Source: G041228335 sp964580905
GTDB lineage: Bacteria; Pseudomonadota; Alphaproteobacteria; Puniceispirillales; UBA1172
DNA length: 54,664 nucleotides
Direction of reading: 5' to 3'
NCBI GenBank assembly: GCA_964580905.1
Contig: CAZOLR010000012.1
Span: 1 to 54,664, forward strand
Numbering within the stretch: the stretch's first letter is position 1; the number at the start of each line of letters is the position of its first letter. The notes beneath the pieces are model-generated. The model was not told the DNA's origin. It made no database searches and saw nothing but the letters and a program-made list of their open reading frames with translations. The position numbers and the translations under genes are program-made. Below are positions 33,771 through 43,037 of the stretch, piece by piece.

Positions 33771-34961
33771 ATGGAAACCTTATCGACCCTTCAGATCTGG
33801 ATCTGGTTTTTCAGCTCTCTCTGGCCTGTATGGTGTGCGATTTTCCTGACCATGGGGGTGGGGTATGTGTTTCGTGCCCGTCTCGGCCTTTTCGGGCATC
33901 TCTTTGACAGCGGCGTCGGGATGCTCGGGCTTTTCATATGTCTCTTCTGGTTTTTTGCCGCGATTCTTGCGGATGCTGTCGCGCTGTATGAACCGCTGGA
34001 ACAGATTGTCATGTACCGGCGAAAACCCCCGGGTGTCATCAATATGGAAACAGGTCTGCCTTTTCTTTTCGGCACCGACACACTCGGGCGTGATCTGTTC
34101 AGCCGGATGATCCACGGGAGCCGTTTTGTGCTCATCATCGCGCCGGCCGCAACGCTGGTTGCGTTTGTGGTGGGGATAACCCTTGGTCTTCCCGCCGGGT
34201 ATTTTGGCGGCAGGCTTGATGCCGTTCTGTCGTTTATTGCCAATCTTGTGCTGGCCTTCCCGGTGATACTTCTTTTCTATCTCTTGGTGACGCCGGGGAT
34301 ACGGGAGACGGTTCTGCCCAATATCATGGCAGGGGTGTTTTTCCTCTTTCCGGTGATCTTCGCGCTGATCTTTGTCCGGGCGCGATATCTTGAACGCCCC
34401 CTGGTTATGCTGATGGCAAGTATGGTCATTGTTGCCGTGGGAGGATGGCTCTATTTCGGTCTTGCCTTTGATTATGACGTGCTGGGCCGGTTTGTCGGCA
34501 CGCTTATCGGTGATCCTTCGCTTCGATTTGTCCGGATTGAACCGAATGAGCTGAACATTTTTGCCTCGGTGGTGTTCGCAACCTCGCCGGGGGTGTTCCG
34601 CATCGTGCGGGGGCTTACCCTTGATATCAAGACGCGGGATTATGTTGCCGCCGCCATGACACGTGGTGAAAGGCCGACCTATATCATGATGTGGGAGATA
34701 TTGCCGAATGCGCGCGGTCCCCTCATCGTGGATGCCTGCCTCAGGGTGGGGTATGTCACCATCCTGCTGGGTACTCTTGGTTTCTTCGGGCTGGGGCTGC
34801 ATCCCGAAAGCCCGGACTGGGGTTCGATGATCAACCAGACCCGCGGATATATCCGCCTCGTCCCGACTATTGTTCTGCCGGCCACCATCGCTCTTGCGTC
34901 CTTTGTCCTCGGGCTTAATCTGCTGGCGGACGGTCTGCGTGAACAGTCGTTGAAGGATTGA
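33771..34961 (+). CDS. ABC importer inner-membrane permease (DppC type), long form
   Basis: A 396-residue permease, longer than DppC (about 300). It has at least seven hydrophobic stretches, two of them extra spans at the N-terminus (about 10-32 and 43-66) and near residues 195-235. FGTDTLGRDLFSRM is the family motif before the core, and the coupling loop is AAAMTRGERPTYIMMWEILP. I start it at the ATG at 33771, where GGAGGG lies 4-9 nt upstream, not at the open frame's earlier codons inside the previous gene. Its stop shares bases with the first possible start of the ATPase gene. Confidence 0.86.
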   Translation: METLSTLQIWIWFFSSLWPVWCAIFLTMGVGYVFRARLGLFGHLFDSGVGMLGLFICLFWFFAAILADAVALYEPLEQIVMYRRKPPGVINMETGLPFLFGTDTLGRDLFSRMIHGSRFVLIIAPAATLVAFVVGITLGLPAGYFGGRLDAVLSFIANLVLAFPVILLFYLLVTPGIRETVLPNIMAGVFFLFPVIFALIFVRARYLERPLVMLMASMVIVAVGGWLYFGLAFDYDVLGRFVGTLIGDPSLRFVRIEPNELNIFASVVFATSPGVFRIVRGLTLDIKTRDYVAAAMTRGERPTYIMMWEILPNARGPLIVDACLRVGYVTILLGTLGFFGLGLHPESPDWGSMINQTRGYIRLVPTIVLPATIALASFVLGLNLLADGLREQSLKD

Positions 34962-34966
34962 TGAAG

Positions 34967-37308
34967 ATGGCTGTACCTGTACTTGAAATTGAAAACCTGT
35001 CGGTTTCCTTTTTCACGCGAGCTGGCGAAATCCCGGCTGTGATGGATTTTTCCATGACGATTTACGAGGGTGATTCCATGGGGCTGGTGGGGGAATCCGG
35101 TTGCGGGAAATCCACTGTTGCCCTTGCCATCATGCAGTATCTTGGCGGCAACGGCCGTATCACCAGCGGCACGATCAGGTATCGCGGCCGTGATCTTGCC
35201 TCCATGAGCACACCTGAGCTCGAAGAGCTGCGCGGCTCAGATATCGCCATGGTCTATCAGGAGCCGATGGCATCCCTGAACCCGGCCATGCGTATTGGTG
35301 AGCAGCTGATAGAAGTGCCGATGATCCACGAAGGGATCAGCCGTGAGGATGCCTGGGAAAGATCAGTTGAGATGCTGGGCAAAGTCCGGCTTTCTGATCC
35401 TGAGCGGATCATGAATTCCTTTCCGCATCAGATTTCAGGTGGCCAGCAGCAACGTATAGTCATTGCCATGGCGCTGTTGTCCAAGCCCAGCCTTTTGCTC
35501 CTGGATGAGCCGACGACAGCGCTGGATGTGACCGTTGAGGCAGGCATCGTGGAACTGGTCCGCCAGCTTGGCCGGGAAACAGGAACATCGATGCTCTTCG
35601 TGTCGCACAATCTTGGCCTTATTCTTGAGATCTGCAACAAGATCACCGTGATGTATTCGGGCGAAGCGGTGGAAACAGGTGAAATTGAAACCGTGTTCAG
35701 GTCCATGCGTCATCCTTACACGCAAGGTCTGCTACGCTCCATACCTCTTCCCGGCAAGAACAAAACCGACGCGCCGCTGGTGGCGATTGACGGCCAGCTT
35801 CCCTTGCCGCATGAACGTCCGCACGGATGCAATTTCGGCCCGCGATGCCCCTATTTCAGTGAAAATATCTGTGATGCCGGCCAGATCGATATGATCAGGG
35901 TGGATGGCGCCGGCACCCATAAGAGCCGTTGCCTGAGAATAGAGGACATTGACTGGAACAAAAAACCGGCGGCCAGGACCAGTGGTGAGCAGGCCAAAAT
36001 CGGTGAGGTGCTGCTGTCGGTTGAAAACATGCGCAAACATTACGATGTCGCCGCCAATATCGTGTTCGGCTCCAAATCCAAAGGTGTTGTGGTTGCCAAT
36101 AACGATATCAGCTTTACTGCCCGGACAGGGGAAACCGTCGCGATTGTGGGTGAATCCGGTTGCGGCAAATCCACCCTGGCCAAGGTGCTGATGGGGCTGG
36201 AGCAATCCGATGGCGGCAAGGTTCTGTTCCGGGGAAAGGAAATCGGAACAACCCATGTGGAAGACCGTGACCGGGAAACGGTCTCCTCGCTACAGATCGT
36301 GTTTCAGAATCCCTTTGACACACTAAACCCGAGCCACAGCGTAGGCGGCCAGATCATCCGGACTCTTGAGAAGATCGGCTATGGCGAAACCGCTGCTGAC
36401 CGCGAAGAGCGTATGTATGAACTGCTTGATCTTGTTCGTCTGCCAAGGGAATTTGCCCAGCGGATGCCGCGCCAGCTTTCAGGTGGCCAGAAACAGCGGG
36501 TCGGCATCGCCCGTGCCTTTGCCGGATCGCCGACACTGGTGGTGGCGGATGAACCTGTTTCCGCGCTTGATGTGTCGGTTCAGGCATCGGTGATTGAACT
36601 GCTGGTTGATATCCAGAACAGATACAACACCACGATGCTGTTCATCAGCCATGATCTTTCGGTTGTCCGTTATCTCGCTGATCGCGTGGCGGTCATGTAT
36701 CTCGGTAAAATCGTTGAGATCGGAACAACAACCGAGATTTTTGAGCCCCCCTATCATCCTTATACCGAAGCTCTTCTTTCAGCCGTGCCGATCGCTGATC
36801 CTGATATCGAAAAGCGTGAGATCGTTCTTGAAGGCACCCTGCCCAGCCCGCTGAACCCGCCTGCAGGATGTGTTTTCCACACGCGATGCCCCTATGCTAT
36901 CGCCGGTACCTGTGATAAGGCCGAACCGCCTCTTCAGATAGCCCATGACGGTAAGGATGGCGAACATCGCATCCAGTGTCATATCCCGGTTGAAGAACTG
37001 GCCCGGAAAGGTGCGGTATTTTCGGTGAAGACGAAATCCGGGGCCAAAACCAAGGGCAAGAAGACCCTGAGTAAAAAGACCNNNNNNNNNNNNNNNNNNN
37101 NNNNNNNNNNNNNNNNNNNNNNNNNNNNNNNNNNNNNNNNNNNNNNNNNNNNNNNNNNNNNNNNNNNNNNNNNNNNNNNNNGAAGACGAAATCCGGGGCC
37201 AAAACCAAGGGCAAGAAGACCCTGAGTAAAAAGACCGCAACTAAAAAGACCCCGAGCAAGAAGACTGCAGCGAAAGCGGGCCGTAAAAAAGCTGCGAAAA
37301 AAAGCTAG
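34967..37308 (+). CDS. Fused double ABC importer ATPase with lysine-rich tail, interrupted by assembly gap
   Basis: Two DppD/DppF-type ATPase halves in one chain. Half 1 has GESGCGKST, YQEPM, ISGGQQQR and LLLLDEPTTALD; half 2 has GESGCGKST, FQNPFDTLNPS, LSGGQKQR and VVADEPVSALD; each ends in a cysteine-bearing C-terminal region. After the second half comes a tail rich in Lys, Thr and Ala. The N-run at 37082-37181 breaks the frame, giving a false stop at about 37225. If the Ns and one copy of the 55-nt duplicate are removed, the frame is intact and ends at TAG 37306-37308, giving 728 residues with about 41 tail residues, 17 of them Lys. A start at 34961 is also possible; 34967 has AAGGA at better spacing. 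The tail is unusual for this family. Confidence 0.85.
37027..37236 (+). repeat. Exact 55-nt duplication flanking the N-run
   Basis: Positions 37027-37081 and 37182-37236 are identical over 55 nt and sit on either side of the 100 Ns. This is what results when two contigs that overlap by one k-mer (k=55) are joined with a fixed-size gap instead of being merged. Collapsing the two copies restores the reading frame of the ATPase gene, which supports an artefact rather than a biological duplication. Confidence 0.85.
37082..37181. other. Assembly gap, 100 Ns of arbitrary length
   Basis: The run is exactly 100 Ns, a common placeholder for a gap of unknown size. It lies inside the lysine-rich tail of the double ATPase and breaks its frame. 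Nothing can be said about its true content beyond the overlap argument. Confidence 0.98.
37213..37272 (+). repeat. Four tandem 15-nt repeats encoding KKTxx pentads
   Basis: The units 37213-37227, 37228-37242, 37243-37257 and 37258-37272 encode KKTLS, KKTAT, KKTPS and KKTAA. They form the core of the basic tail of the double ATPase. The units vary at the DNA level but share the AAnAAGAC core. A repeat of this type, with the assembly break beside it, suggests the true copy number may be higher or may vary between cells. Confidence 0.75.
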
Positions 37309-37320
37309 AGATATCCTGCC

Positions 37321-37980
37321 TCAGACATTTTCAAAACGGCTGCTGTCGCTGGAATAGGCAAGCAGTTCGCCTGAGCCGATATCATGCCACAGGCCGTGGA
37401 GGGTCAGCCGGTCGGCATCCACCGCGTCTTTGACAAAGGGAAACCCCATGAGATTGTTGAGGCTGACAATAATGCTCAGCTGTTCAAGCTCTCTGATCTG
37501 GCTTGCTTCGTCACCGGATTTGTTCAGCTTCTCATAGGCAGGTTTCAGGATGTTAAGCCATTTGTGAATGAAACTCGTATCCTTGAAACTGTGATTGTCT
37601 TCGGCGTTGCAGACATGAAAGCCGCTGTTGATGCCGCCGCAATTCGAATGGCCGAGCACCAGAAGATGGGCAATGCCAAGAACAGTGACCGCGTATTCAA
37701 TGGCCGCAGAAGTGCCGTGATGATCGCCATTCGGGTTGAACGGCGGGATCAGGTTGGCAATATTGCGGTGAATGAAGAACTCACCACTTTCACCACCAAA
37801 AAGGGACATGGCGTGAACGCGGCTGTCACAGCAGGAGATAACCATGGCCCGGGGATGCTGGCCCATATTGGCAAGATGCTGAAACCAGCTCCGGTTTTCT
37901 TCATATTCAAGGGAACGCCATCCCAGATAGCGTTTAACAAGATAGGAAGGAAGGGGACGTATGTTGGTTTGGCTCATCAT
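37321..37980 (-). CDS. Beta-class carbonic anhydrase
   Basis: A 219-residue zinc enzyme that interconverts CO2 and bicarbonate. The Zn ligands and active-site pair are visible: Cys50-x-Asp52-x-Arg54 in ISCCDSRVH, and His111/Cys114 in GHSNCGG. Length and the EFFIHRNIANLIPP segment are typical of the bacterial beta class. The open frame extends 12 codons upstream to a TTG at 38016 without a convincing ribosome site, so I use the ATG at 37980; either is possible. It converges on the double-ATPase gene with 12 nt between, and lies downstream of an amidase on the same strand. Amide and carbamoyl breakdown releases CO2, but a general housekeeping role is enough to explain it. Confidence 0.9.
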   Translation of the reverse strand: MMSQTNIRPLPSYLVKRYLGWRSLEYEENRSWFQHLANMGQHPRAMVISCCDSRVHAMSLFGGESGEFFIHRNIANLIPPFNPNGDHHGTSAAIEYAVTVLGIAHLLVLGHSNCGGINSGFHVCNAEDNHSFKDTSFIHKWLNILKPAYEKLNKSGDEASQIRELEQLSIIVSLNNLMGFPFVKDAVDADRLTLHGLWHDIGSGELLAYSSDSSRFENV

Positions 37981-38060
37981 GGTGTTGTTCTTATCGTTCT
38001 CTTGCTCTTCTTTCAAGTTCCGGGTTCAGATTTTTGCAATCTTCTTTCCGCACCGGAAGA

Positions 38061-39473
38061 TCAGGCCGAGGGGTTTCTTGGTATGTCGAGACGCCCAAGA
38101 ACATTCTCAACCATGGCCGCGTGACTGAGAAGCATCGCCTCCCCGCGCGGTTTGCCCACGAGCTGAAGACCGACGGGGAGCCCGTCCGGGGTCAGTCCCG
38201 CCGGAAGCGACAGGGCCGGAAGACTGGTCAGCGTGATGGCATAGGCAATGGCGAGCCAGTCGATATAGGTGTCGAATTCCACACCATTACAGGCCCGGAC
38301 ATAGCGTTCCTCTACCGGATATGGGGGAACGATCGTCGCCGGGGTGATGAGGAGGTCAACGTCCTTCATGAAATCTGTTGCCCGGTCAAAAAGTGTGCCC
38401 CGCATGCGCTCGGCCTGAGCGATCTCTCCTGCGCTCAAGGCCAGTCCACGCTCGATATTCCACACAACTTCCGGCTTCAACTGGTCACGGTTATGTTGGT
38501 AGAGCTCATTGAGGGAAGACGCGAATCCATGGGCCCGCAATACCTGAAATGCCTCATGAGCGCCGGTGAAATCAGGATGAGCTTCGATGACTTCAATACC
38601 CGCATTGGCAAGCTGTTCTGCGGCATCCCTGCATTGATCAGCAACAACAGGATCCACCGGCGTAATGCCAAGATCAGGGCTGAAGGCGACGCGTTTCGGC
38701 GGCAGGGCTTCTTTTGCGGCATCGAGAAAAGGCCGGGAAGGCGCTTCAAGGCTGATGGGTATCCGCGGATCGGAGACGGCCATCGCATCAAGGAAAAGCG
38801 CAACATCCTTGACGCATCTGGCCATCGGTCCGTCTACCGCAAGCGTGTCAAAAGGGTTTGAGGAAGGGCCGCTTGCAACACGCCCAGGGCTTGGACGCAT
38901 GCCAACGATACCATTGAAACTTGCGGGATTCCGCAGCGAGCCGCCAAGATCAGATCCATGGGCAAGCCATGCCATGCCTGTTGCCAGGGCCACCGCTGAC
39001 CCGCCGGATGATCCTGCCGCGGACAAGGCCGTGTTCCAAGGGTTTCGCGTCGCTCCAAAAACTTCATTGAAGGTGTTAGCCCCGGCCCCGAATTCCGGGG
39101 TGTTGGATTTTGCGGCGACAATCCCGCCGGATGCCTCAATGGTGGTGACAACAAAATCAGATGTATCAGGGATATAGTCAGCATAGATCGGTGAGCCCTG
39201 GGTTGAACGGACCCCCTCAACATTGCTCAAATCTTTGATGGCCACGGGCAGGCCCTGAAGAACGCCCCGGTGTTCCGGCGGTTGTTTCATCAGCCTGTCG
39301 GCTTCGGTCCGGGCGCGGTCAAAGCAGGTGATGGGCAGGGCATTCACGCTTTTATCTGTCTCATGGACCCGTTGTTCCATGGCGTCAATCGCATCATGCG
39401 GGGTGATGTCCCCGGCTTTCAGCATGTCCACCATGGTGGTGGCATCAAGCCGTATCAGATCAGGGTTTGCCAT
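38061..39473 (-). CDS. Amidase-signature hydrolase
   Basis: A 470-residue amidase-signature enzyme, the second in the window and not a close copy of the one at 18755. The triad is Lys80 (VAIKDLS), cis-Ser156 (AAGSSGG) and Ser179 (DLGGSLRNPA). GGGAAA lies 6 nt before the ATG. It sits 106 nt downstream of the P1-peptidase gene, on the same strand as an oligopeptide importer, so hydrolysis of an imported peptide amide or other amide is a reasonable guess. GatA is unlikely without GatB/GatC. Substrate unknown. Confidence 0.82.
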   Translation of the reverse strand: MANPDLIRLDATTMVDMLKAGDITPHDAIDAMEQRVHETDKSVNALPITCFDRARTEADRLMKQPPEHRGVLQGLPVAIKDLSNVEGVRSTQGSPIYADYIPDTSDFVVTTIEASGGIVAAKSNTPEFGAGANTFNEVFGATRNPWNTALSAAGSSGGSAVALATGMAWLAHGSDLGGSLRNPASFNGIVGMRPSPGRVASGPSSNPFDTLAVDGPMARCVKDVALFLDAMAVSDPRIPISLEAPSRPFLDAAKEALPPKRVAFSPDLGITPVDPVVADQCRDAAEQLANAGIEVIEAHPDFTGAHEAFQVLRAHGFASSLNELYQHNRDQLKPEVVWNIERGLALSAGEIAQAERMRGTLFDRATDFMKDVDLLITPATIVPPYPVEERYVRACNGVEFDTYIDWLAIAYAITLTSLPALSLPAGLTPDGLPVGLQLVGKPRGEAMLLSHAAMVENVLGRLDIPRNPSA

Positions 39474-39579
39474 ACTGTGTTTCCCGTAAAAATATTGTGA
39501 TCACTTGTGCTGTAATCCAGCATGACCGGACTTGACCGGCATGACAATCCCAAAACCGGACCTGGCCGGAAGGGCGGGA

Positions 39580-40578
39580 TCAGTCAGGCGAGTATTCATC
39601 AAGCGAGGGGAAAGGGTCACCTTCAGCGGAACGCGCCGCATATATCCCACGTGCGATTGCCCGGGCAAGGCACAGGCTGGCCGCATGGCCCAGCATCAGC
39701 TGATCCGACGGGCTTGCCGGTCCCGCACTCCCGGTGGAAAGGCCGAAGACGCAATCCCCGTCAAAGGGCGTATGGGCCGGGACAAGCGCACGTGCCATAC
39801 CGTCCTGCGCGGCTGTTGCCATTCGCAGGCAGCCGGATTTCGACAAGGCAGCATCGGTGGCGACAATGGCGATGGTGGTATTGCCGCCGGGGTTATCCGT
39901 CAGTTTCGGCAGCACCGGCTCAAAAAGAGGATCGATAGCATCGGGCATGCCGAAGCCACCGAATTCGGCATCGATTTCAAACGGGGCGGCCCAGAATTTT
40001 CTCTGCCCGGGGACAAGGGGTGAGCCCAGCGCGTTCACGGCAACCAGAGCCCCGATGCGGAAGCCGTTTTCAAGAACGGCTGAAGCTGACCCGAGCCCGC
40101 CTTTGACATTGCCCGCCATCGCCCCTGTGCCGGCGCCGGCAGTGCCGAGAGAAAAGCTCTTGTCTGCGGCAAGAAAGGCTTGCCGGCCAAGTCCGGGATA
40201 GGGGTTTTCTTTCCAGTTCTTATCGCCGCCATTCATGAGATCAAAAAGTATAGCGGCAGGTACAATCGGCACATGCACCTCGCCGAGCTGAAACCCTCGT
40301 CCCTTTTCCCGTAAGGCCTGCATCACCCCGCTGGCTGAATCCAGCCCGAAGGCCGAGCCGCCGGAAAGCACGATCGCATCGATGTCTTCCACCAGTTTGT
40401 CAGGTTCCAGAAGGGCCGTATCACGCATCCCGGGTGCGCCGCCCATCACATGAACAGCCGCCTTGAAAGGGCGGTCAGCGGTCACCACGGTCACCCCGGA
40501 TTTCAGGGCATGATCTTCGGCATTTCCGACAGCAAGGCCGGGAATATCGGTGATCAGATTGCACTCACCTTGACGCAT
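39580..40578 (-). CDS. P1 (DmpA/S58) family aminopeptidase
   Basis: A 332-residue Ntn-type hydrolase precursor. VLSGGSAFGLDSASGV and VKGGLGSAS are hallmarks of the DmpA/BapA family, which cleave N-terminal residues, including D- and beta-amino acids, from peptides and amides. Self-cleavage is expected before the Thr in GGNTTIAIVATDA, making Thr234 the likely N-terminal nucleophile of the small chain. It starts 6 nt after the stop of the double-ATPase gene of an oligopeptide importer, so imported peptides with unusual residues may be its substrates. Exact specificity cannot be read. Confidence 0.86.
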   Translation of the reverse strand: MRQGECNLITDIPGLAVGNAEDHALKSGVTVVTADRPFKAAVHVMGGAPGMRDTALLEPDKLVEDIDAIVLSGGSAFGLDSASGVMQALREKGRGFQLGEVHVPIVPAAILFDLMNGGDKNWKENPYPGLGRQAFLAADKSFSLGTAGAGTGAMAGNVKGGLGSASAVLENGFRIGALVAVNALGSPLVPGQRKFWAAPFEIDAEFGGFGMPDAIDPLFEPVLPKLTDNPGGNTTIAIVATDAALSKSGCLRMATAAQDGMARALVPAHTPFDGDCVFGLSTGSAGPASPSDQLMLGHAASLCLARAIARGIYAARSAEGDPFPSLDEYSPD

Positions 40579-40584
40579 GGGTGT

Positions 40585-42216
40585 CTATCTCTCTTTCTGC
40601 CGGTCATCGGTGCCGAGCCGTGCAAGCGCACGGCCAAGGTCAGGGGCGGCGTCAACCAGCCGTGCCGTTTCGGGGTGGCCGGGATGGCTGAACACCTTTT
40701 CGGTCGTGTTATCCTCAACCAGTTTTCCATCGGCAAGCACCATAACACGGGGGCAGACAGATCGCACAACAGATAAGTCATGGCTGATAAAGAGGGTTGC
40801 AATATCAAATGCCGCAGCGGTTTCCGCCATAGATGCAAGAACACGCTTGCGGACCGGGGCATCAAGGGCCGAAACCGGTTCATCCAGCACAATAAGGGAC
40901 GGCCTTGTTATCAGTGCCCGGGCAAAGGCAATACGCTGGCGCTGGCCTCCTGAACATTCATGGATGAGCCGGCCGTCAAAATCAGGATCAAGCCCCACCG
41001 CCATAAGAGCCTCGCGGACCCGCGTCCTTTTCTCCTTCTCATCAGGCGAAGGGTTGAGAAGATGGAGAGGTTCGGCCACCAGCCATCCCACCGGACGCCT
41101 CGGGTTGAATGAGCCATACGGGTCCTGAAAAACCGCAGCGATACGCCGCCTGAGATGGCGCGGAAAATTCCGGCTGTCGACCGGCTCATCCGCCAGGGTG
41201 ATCTGACCTGAGAGCGGTGTTGAAAGGCCGAGAATAAGCTGGCTTAACGTTGTTTTCCCGCAACCTGAACGGCCAACCAGCCCCACCGCTTCACCCGGGG
41301 CGATGGAAAAGGTGATATCAGACAGAACCAGATTTCCGGCCCCGGCCATATCGTGTCCTTTCCCTCTTTTTGAAGGATAGCCATGGCTGACCCTGCTTAC
41401 GCTAAGAAGAGGCGGCATGGAGGATCTGGCCGGGGCTTTAGGTGCCGGGGGCAGGGTTGAGGCCGCAACCAGATCATCTATTTCAGGAATTTGAGATTGC
41501 CGGGCCAGCATGGAAACAGGGCCATGAGCGAGGGATCTGCCGTCTTTAAGCACAAGCAGATCATCGGCCATTTCAGCAATAACCGCCAGATCATGGGTGA
41601 TCAGGATCATGGCCATCTCATCTTCGGTGACGAGCGCACGCAAGAGATCAAGAATTTCTTTCTGGGTTGTGACGTCAAGGGAGGTTGTCGGTTCATCCGC
41701 GATGAGCACCGCAGGCTTCATGGCTATGGCCATGGCAATCACCACCCGTTGCCGCTGGCCGCCGGAAAGCTCATCGGGCAGACGTCCGGGCGGGATGATT
41801 TCAGTCGGCAAGCCGACCCGCGCCAGCACAAGGGCGGCTTCTTTTTCCGCATCCGCTCTGCTCAACCCGCAATGTTGCCGAAAGACCTCGGCGACCTGAA
41901 CCCCGATGGGAAGAAGAGGGTTGAGCGCCGTCATGGGTTCCTGAAAAATCAGGCTTATCCGCCTGCCGCGAAGACGGCTCATTTCAGCGTCATCAGCATT
42001 GTCAATTCGCTGACCTTCCAACGTGATGACGCCGCGTCGTTCAAGCGGCCCGGGCAGCAGATCCATCAGGGCAAGTGCTGTCAGGGATTTGCCGGAACCG
42101 CTTTCACCGGTGATGCCAAGAATGCGGCCCTTTTCAAGTGAGATGTCGATATCCTCAAGAAGGGGTGTTCCGCGGAGATGGACACAAAGGCCGCTGGCTG
42201 AGATCACCCGGGTCAT
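40585..42216 (-). CDS. Fused double ABC importer ATPase
   Basis: A 543-residue protein holding two oligopeptide-type ATPase halves. Half 1: GESGSGKS, FQEPMTALNPLL, LSGGQRQR, LIADEPTTSLD. Half 2 (from about residue 265): GRSGCGKTT, FQDPYGSFNPRR, CSGGQRQR, IVLDEPVSALD. Unlike the fused ATPase at 34967 it lacks both a basic tail and most of the cysteine-rich C-terminal regions, making it about 185 residues shorter. Its start overlaps the permease stop (ATGA). It energises the importer encoded at 42213-45523. Confidence 0.9.
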   Translation of the reverse strand: MTRVISASGLCVHLRGTPLLEDIDISLEKGRILGITGESGSGKSLTALALMDLLPGPLERRGVITLEGQRIDNADDAEMSRLRGRRISLIFQEPMTALNPLLPIGVQVAEVFRQHCGLSRADAEKEAALVLARVGLPTEIIPPGRLPDELSGGQRQRVVIAMAIAMKPAVLIADEPTTSLDVTTQKEILDLLRALVTEDEMAMILITHDLAVIAEMADDLLVLKDGRSLAHGPVSMLARQSQIPEIDDLVAASTLPPAPKAPARSSMPPLLSVSRVSHGYPSKRGKGHDMAGAGNLVLSDITFSIAPGEAVGLVGRSGCGKTTLSQLILGLSTPLSGQITLADEPVDSRNFPRHLRRRIAAVFQDPYGSFNPRRPVGWLVAEPLHLLNPSPDEKEKRTRVREALMAVGLDPDFDGRLIHECSGGQRQRIAFARALITRPSLIVLDEPVSALDAPVRKRVLASMAETAAAFDIATLFISHDLSVVRSVCPRVMVLADGKLVEDNTTEKVFSHPGHPETARLVDAAPDLGRALARLGTDDRQKER

Positions 42217-43037
42217 ATGATCACCTCGCGGGTGCGGATATATCTTTTCTTGAGGCCGTCAGCCAGAAGGTTGAAGCCGAGCACCGTCAGCATGATTGCC
42301 AATCCCGCCATCACAACCGGATAAGGTGAAATCGAGACCATTGTCTGGCTGTCGGCAAGCAGGCGTCCCCAGCTTGATGCCGGGGGCTGCACACCAAGCC
42401 CGATATAGGAAAGACCAGCCTCAGCGAGGATGGCGAGGGAAAACTGGATGGAGGCCTGAACAATCAGAAGATGAGCTATATTGGGCAGAATATGTTCAAC
42501 CGAAATCAGCCCTTTTCCCTTGCCCGCCAGAAAGGCGGCGCGAATAAAGTCACGGTGCCATAGCGGCAGTGACGCCGCGCGGCTGATGCGGGCAAAAACC
42601 GGAATATTGAAAAGACCGATGGCAATAATGACGGTATAAGCGCCCGGGCCAAAACGGGCGGCGATCAGTATTGCCGTCAGCAGGGCCGGAAAAGCAAAGA
42701 TGAGATCATTGGCGCGTAACACGGCATCATCGGCGATACGTCCGTGAAAGGCACCTGCCACCAGGCCAAGAGGAACACCGATGCCCAGGCCGATCATGAC
42801 TGCCGCCAGCGCAACCCCGAGGGTGATCCGAGATCCCGCCATGATGATGGAAAACACATCCCGGCCAAAATGATCTGTTCCAAAGGGATGGATAAGAGAG
42901 GGGGGCTGCAACCGGATGGTGATATCCATATCTGCCGGATCATGGGGGGTCCAGAAATGGGCGGCAACAGCCATGATCACCATGAAAAGCGTGATGGCCA
43001 GACCAGCCCTGAACGCGAAGGAAGAGCGCCTTCTCAT
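42213..43037 (-). CDS. ABC importer inner-membrane permease (DppC type)
   Basis: A 274-residue permease of normal DppC length with an N-terminal span (about 10-30), the FGTDHFGRDVFSII motif and a coupling loop, RAAFLAGKGKGLISVEHILP. It overlaps both neighbours by 4 nt (ATGA at each end), so the operon is translationally coupled. It pairs with the permease at 43034. Confidence 0.88.
   Translation of the reverse strand: MRRRSSFAFRAGLAITLFMVIMAVAAHFWTPHDPADMDITIRLQPPSLIHPFGTDHFGRDVFSIIMAGSRITLGVALAAVMIGLGIGVPLGLVAGAFHGRIADDAVLRANDLIFAFPALLTAILIAARFGPGAYTVIIAIGLFNIPVFARISRAASLPLWHRDFIRAAFLAGKGKGLISVEHILPNIAHLLIVQASIQFSLAILAEAGLSYIGLGVQPPASSWGRLLADSQTMVSISPYPVVMAGLAIMLTVLGFNLLADGLKKRYIRTREVII

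Noticed and set aside
37182..37225. Premature stop in the double ATPase after the N-run
   Set aside because: Created by the arbitrary 100-N gap length; collapsing the duplicated 55 nt restores the frame to 37308, so it is not a pseudogene.
39520..39575. Short CCGG-rich direct repeats (TGACCGG and CCGGACCTGGCCGG) between amidase and peptidase genes
   Set aside because: Too short and irregular for a CRISPR or mobile-element repeat; possibly a weak hairpin only.
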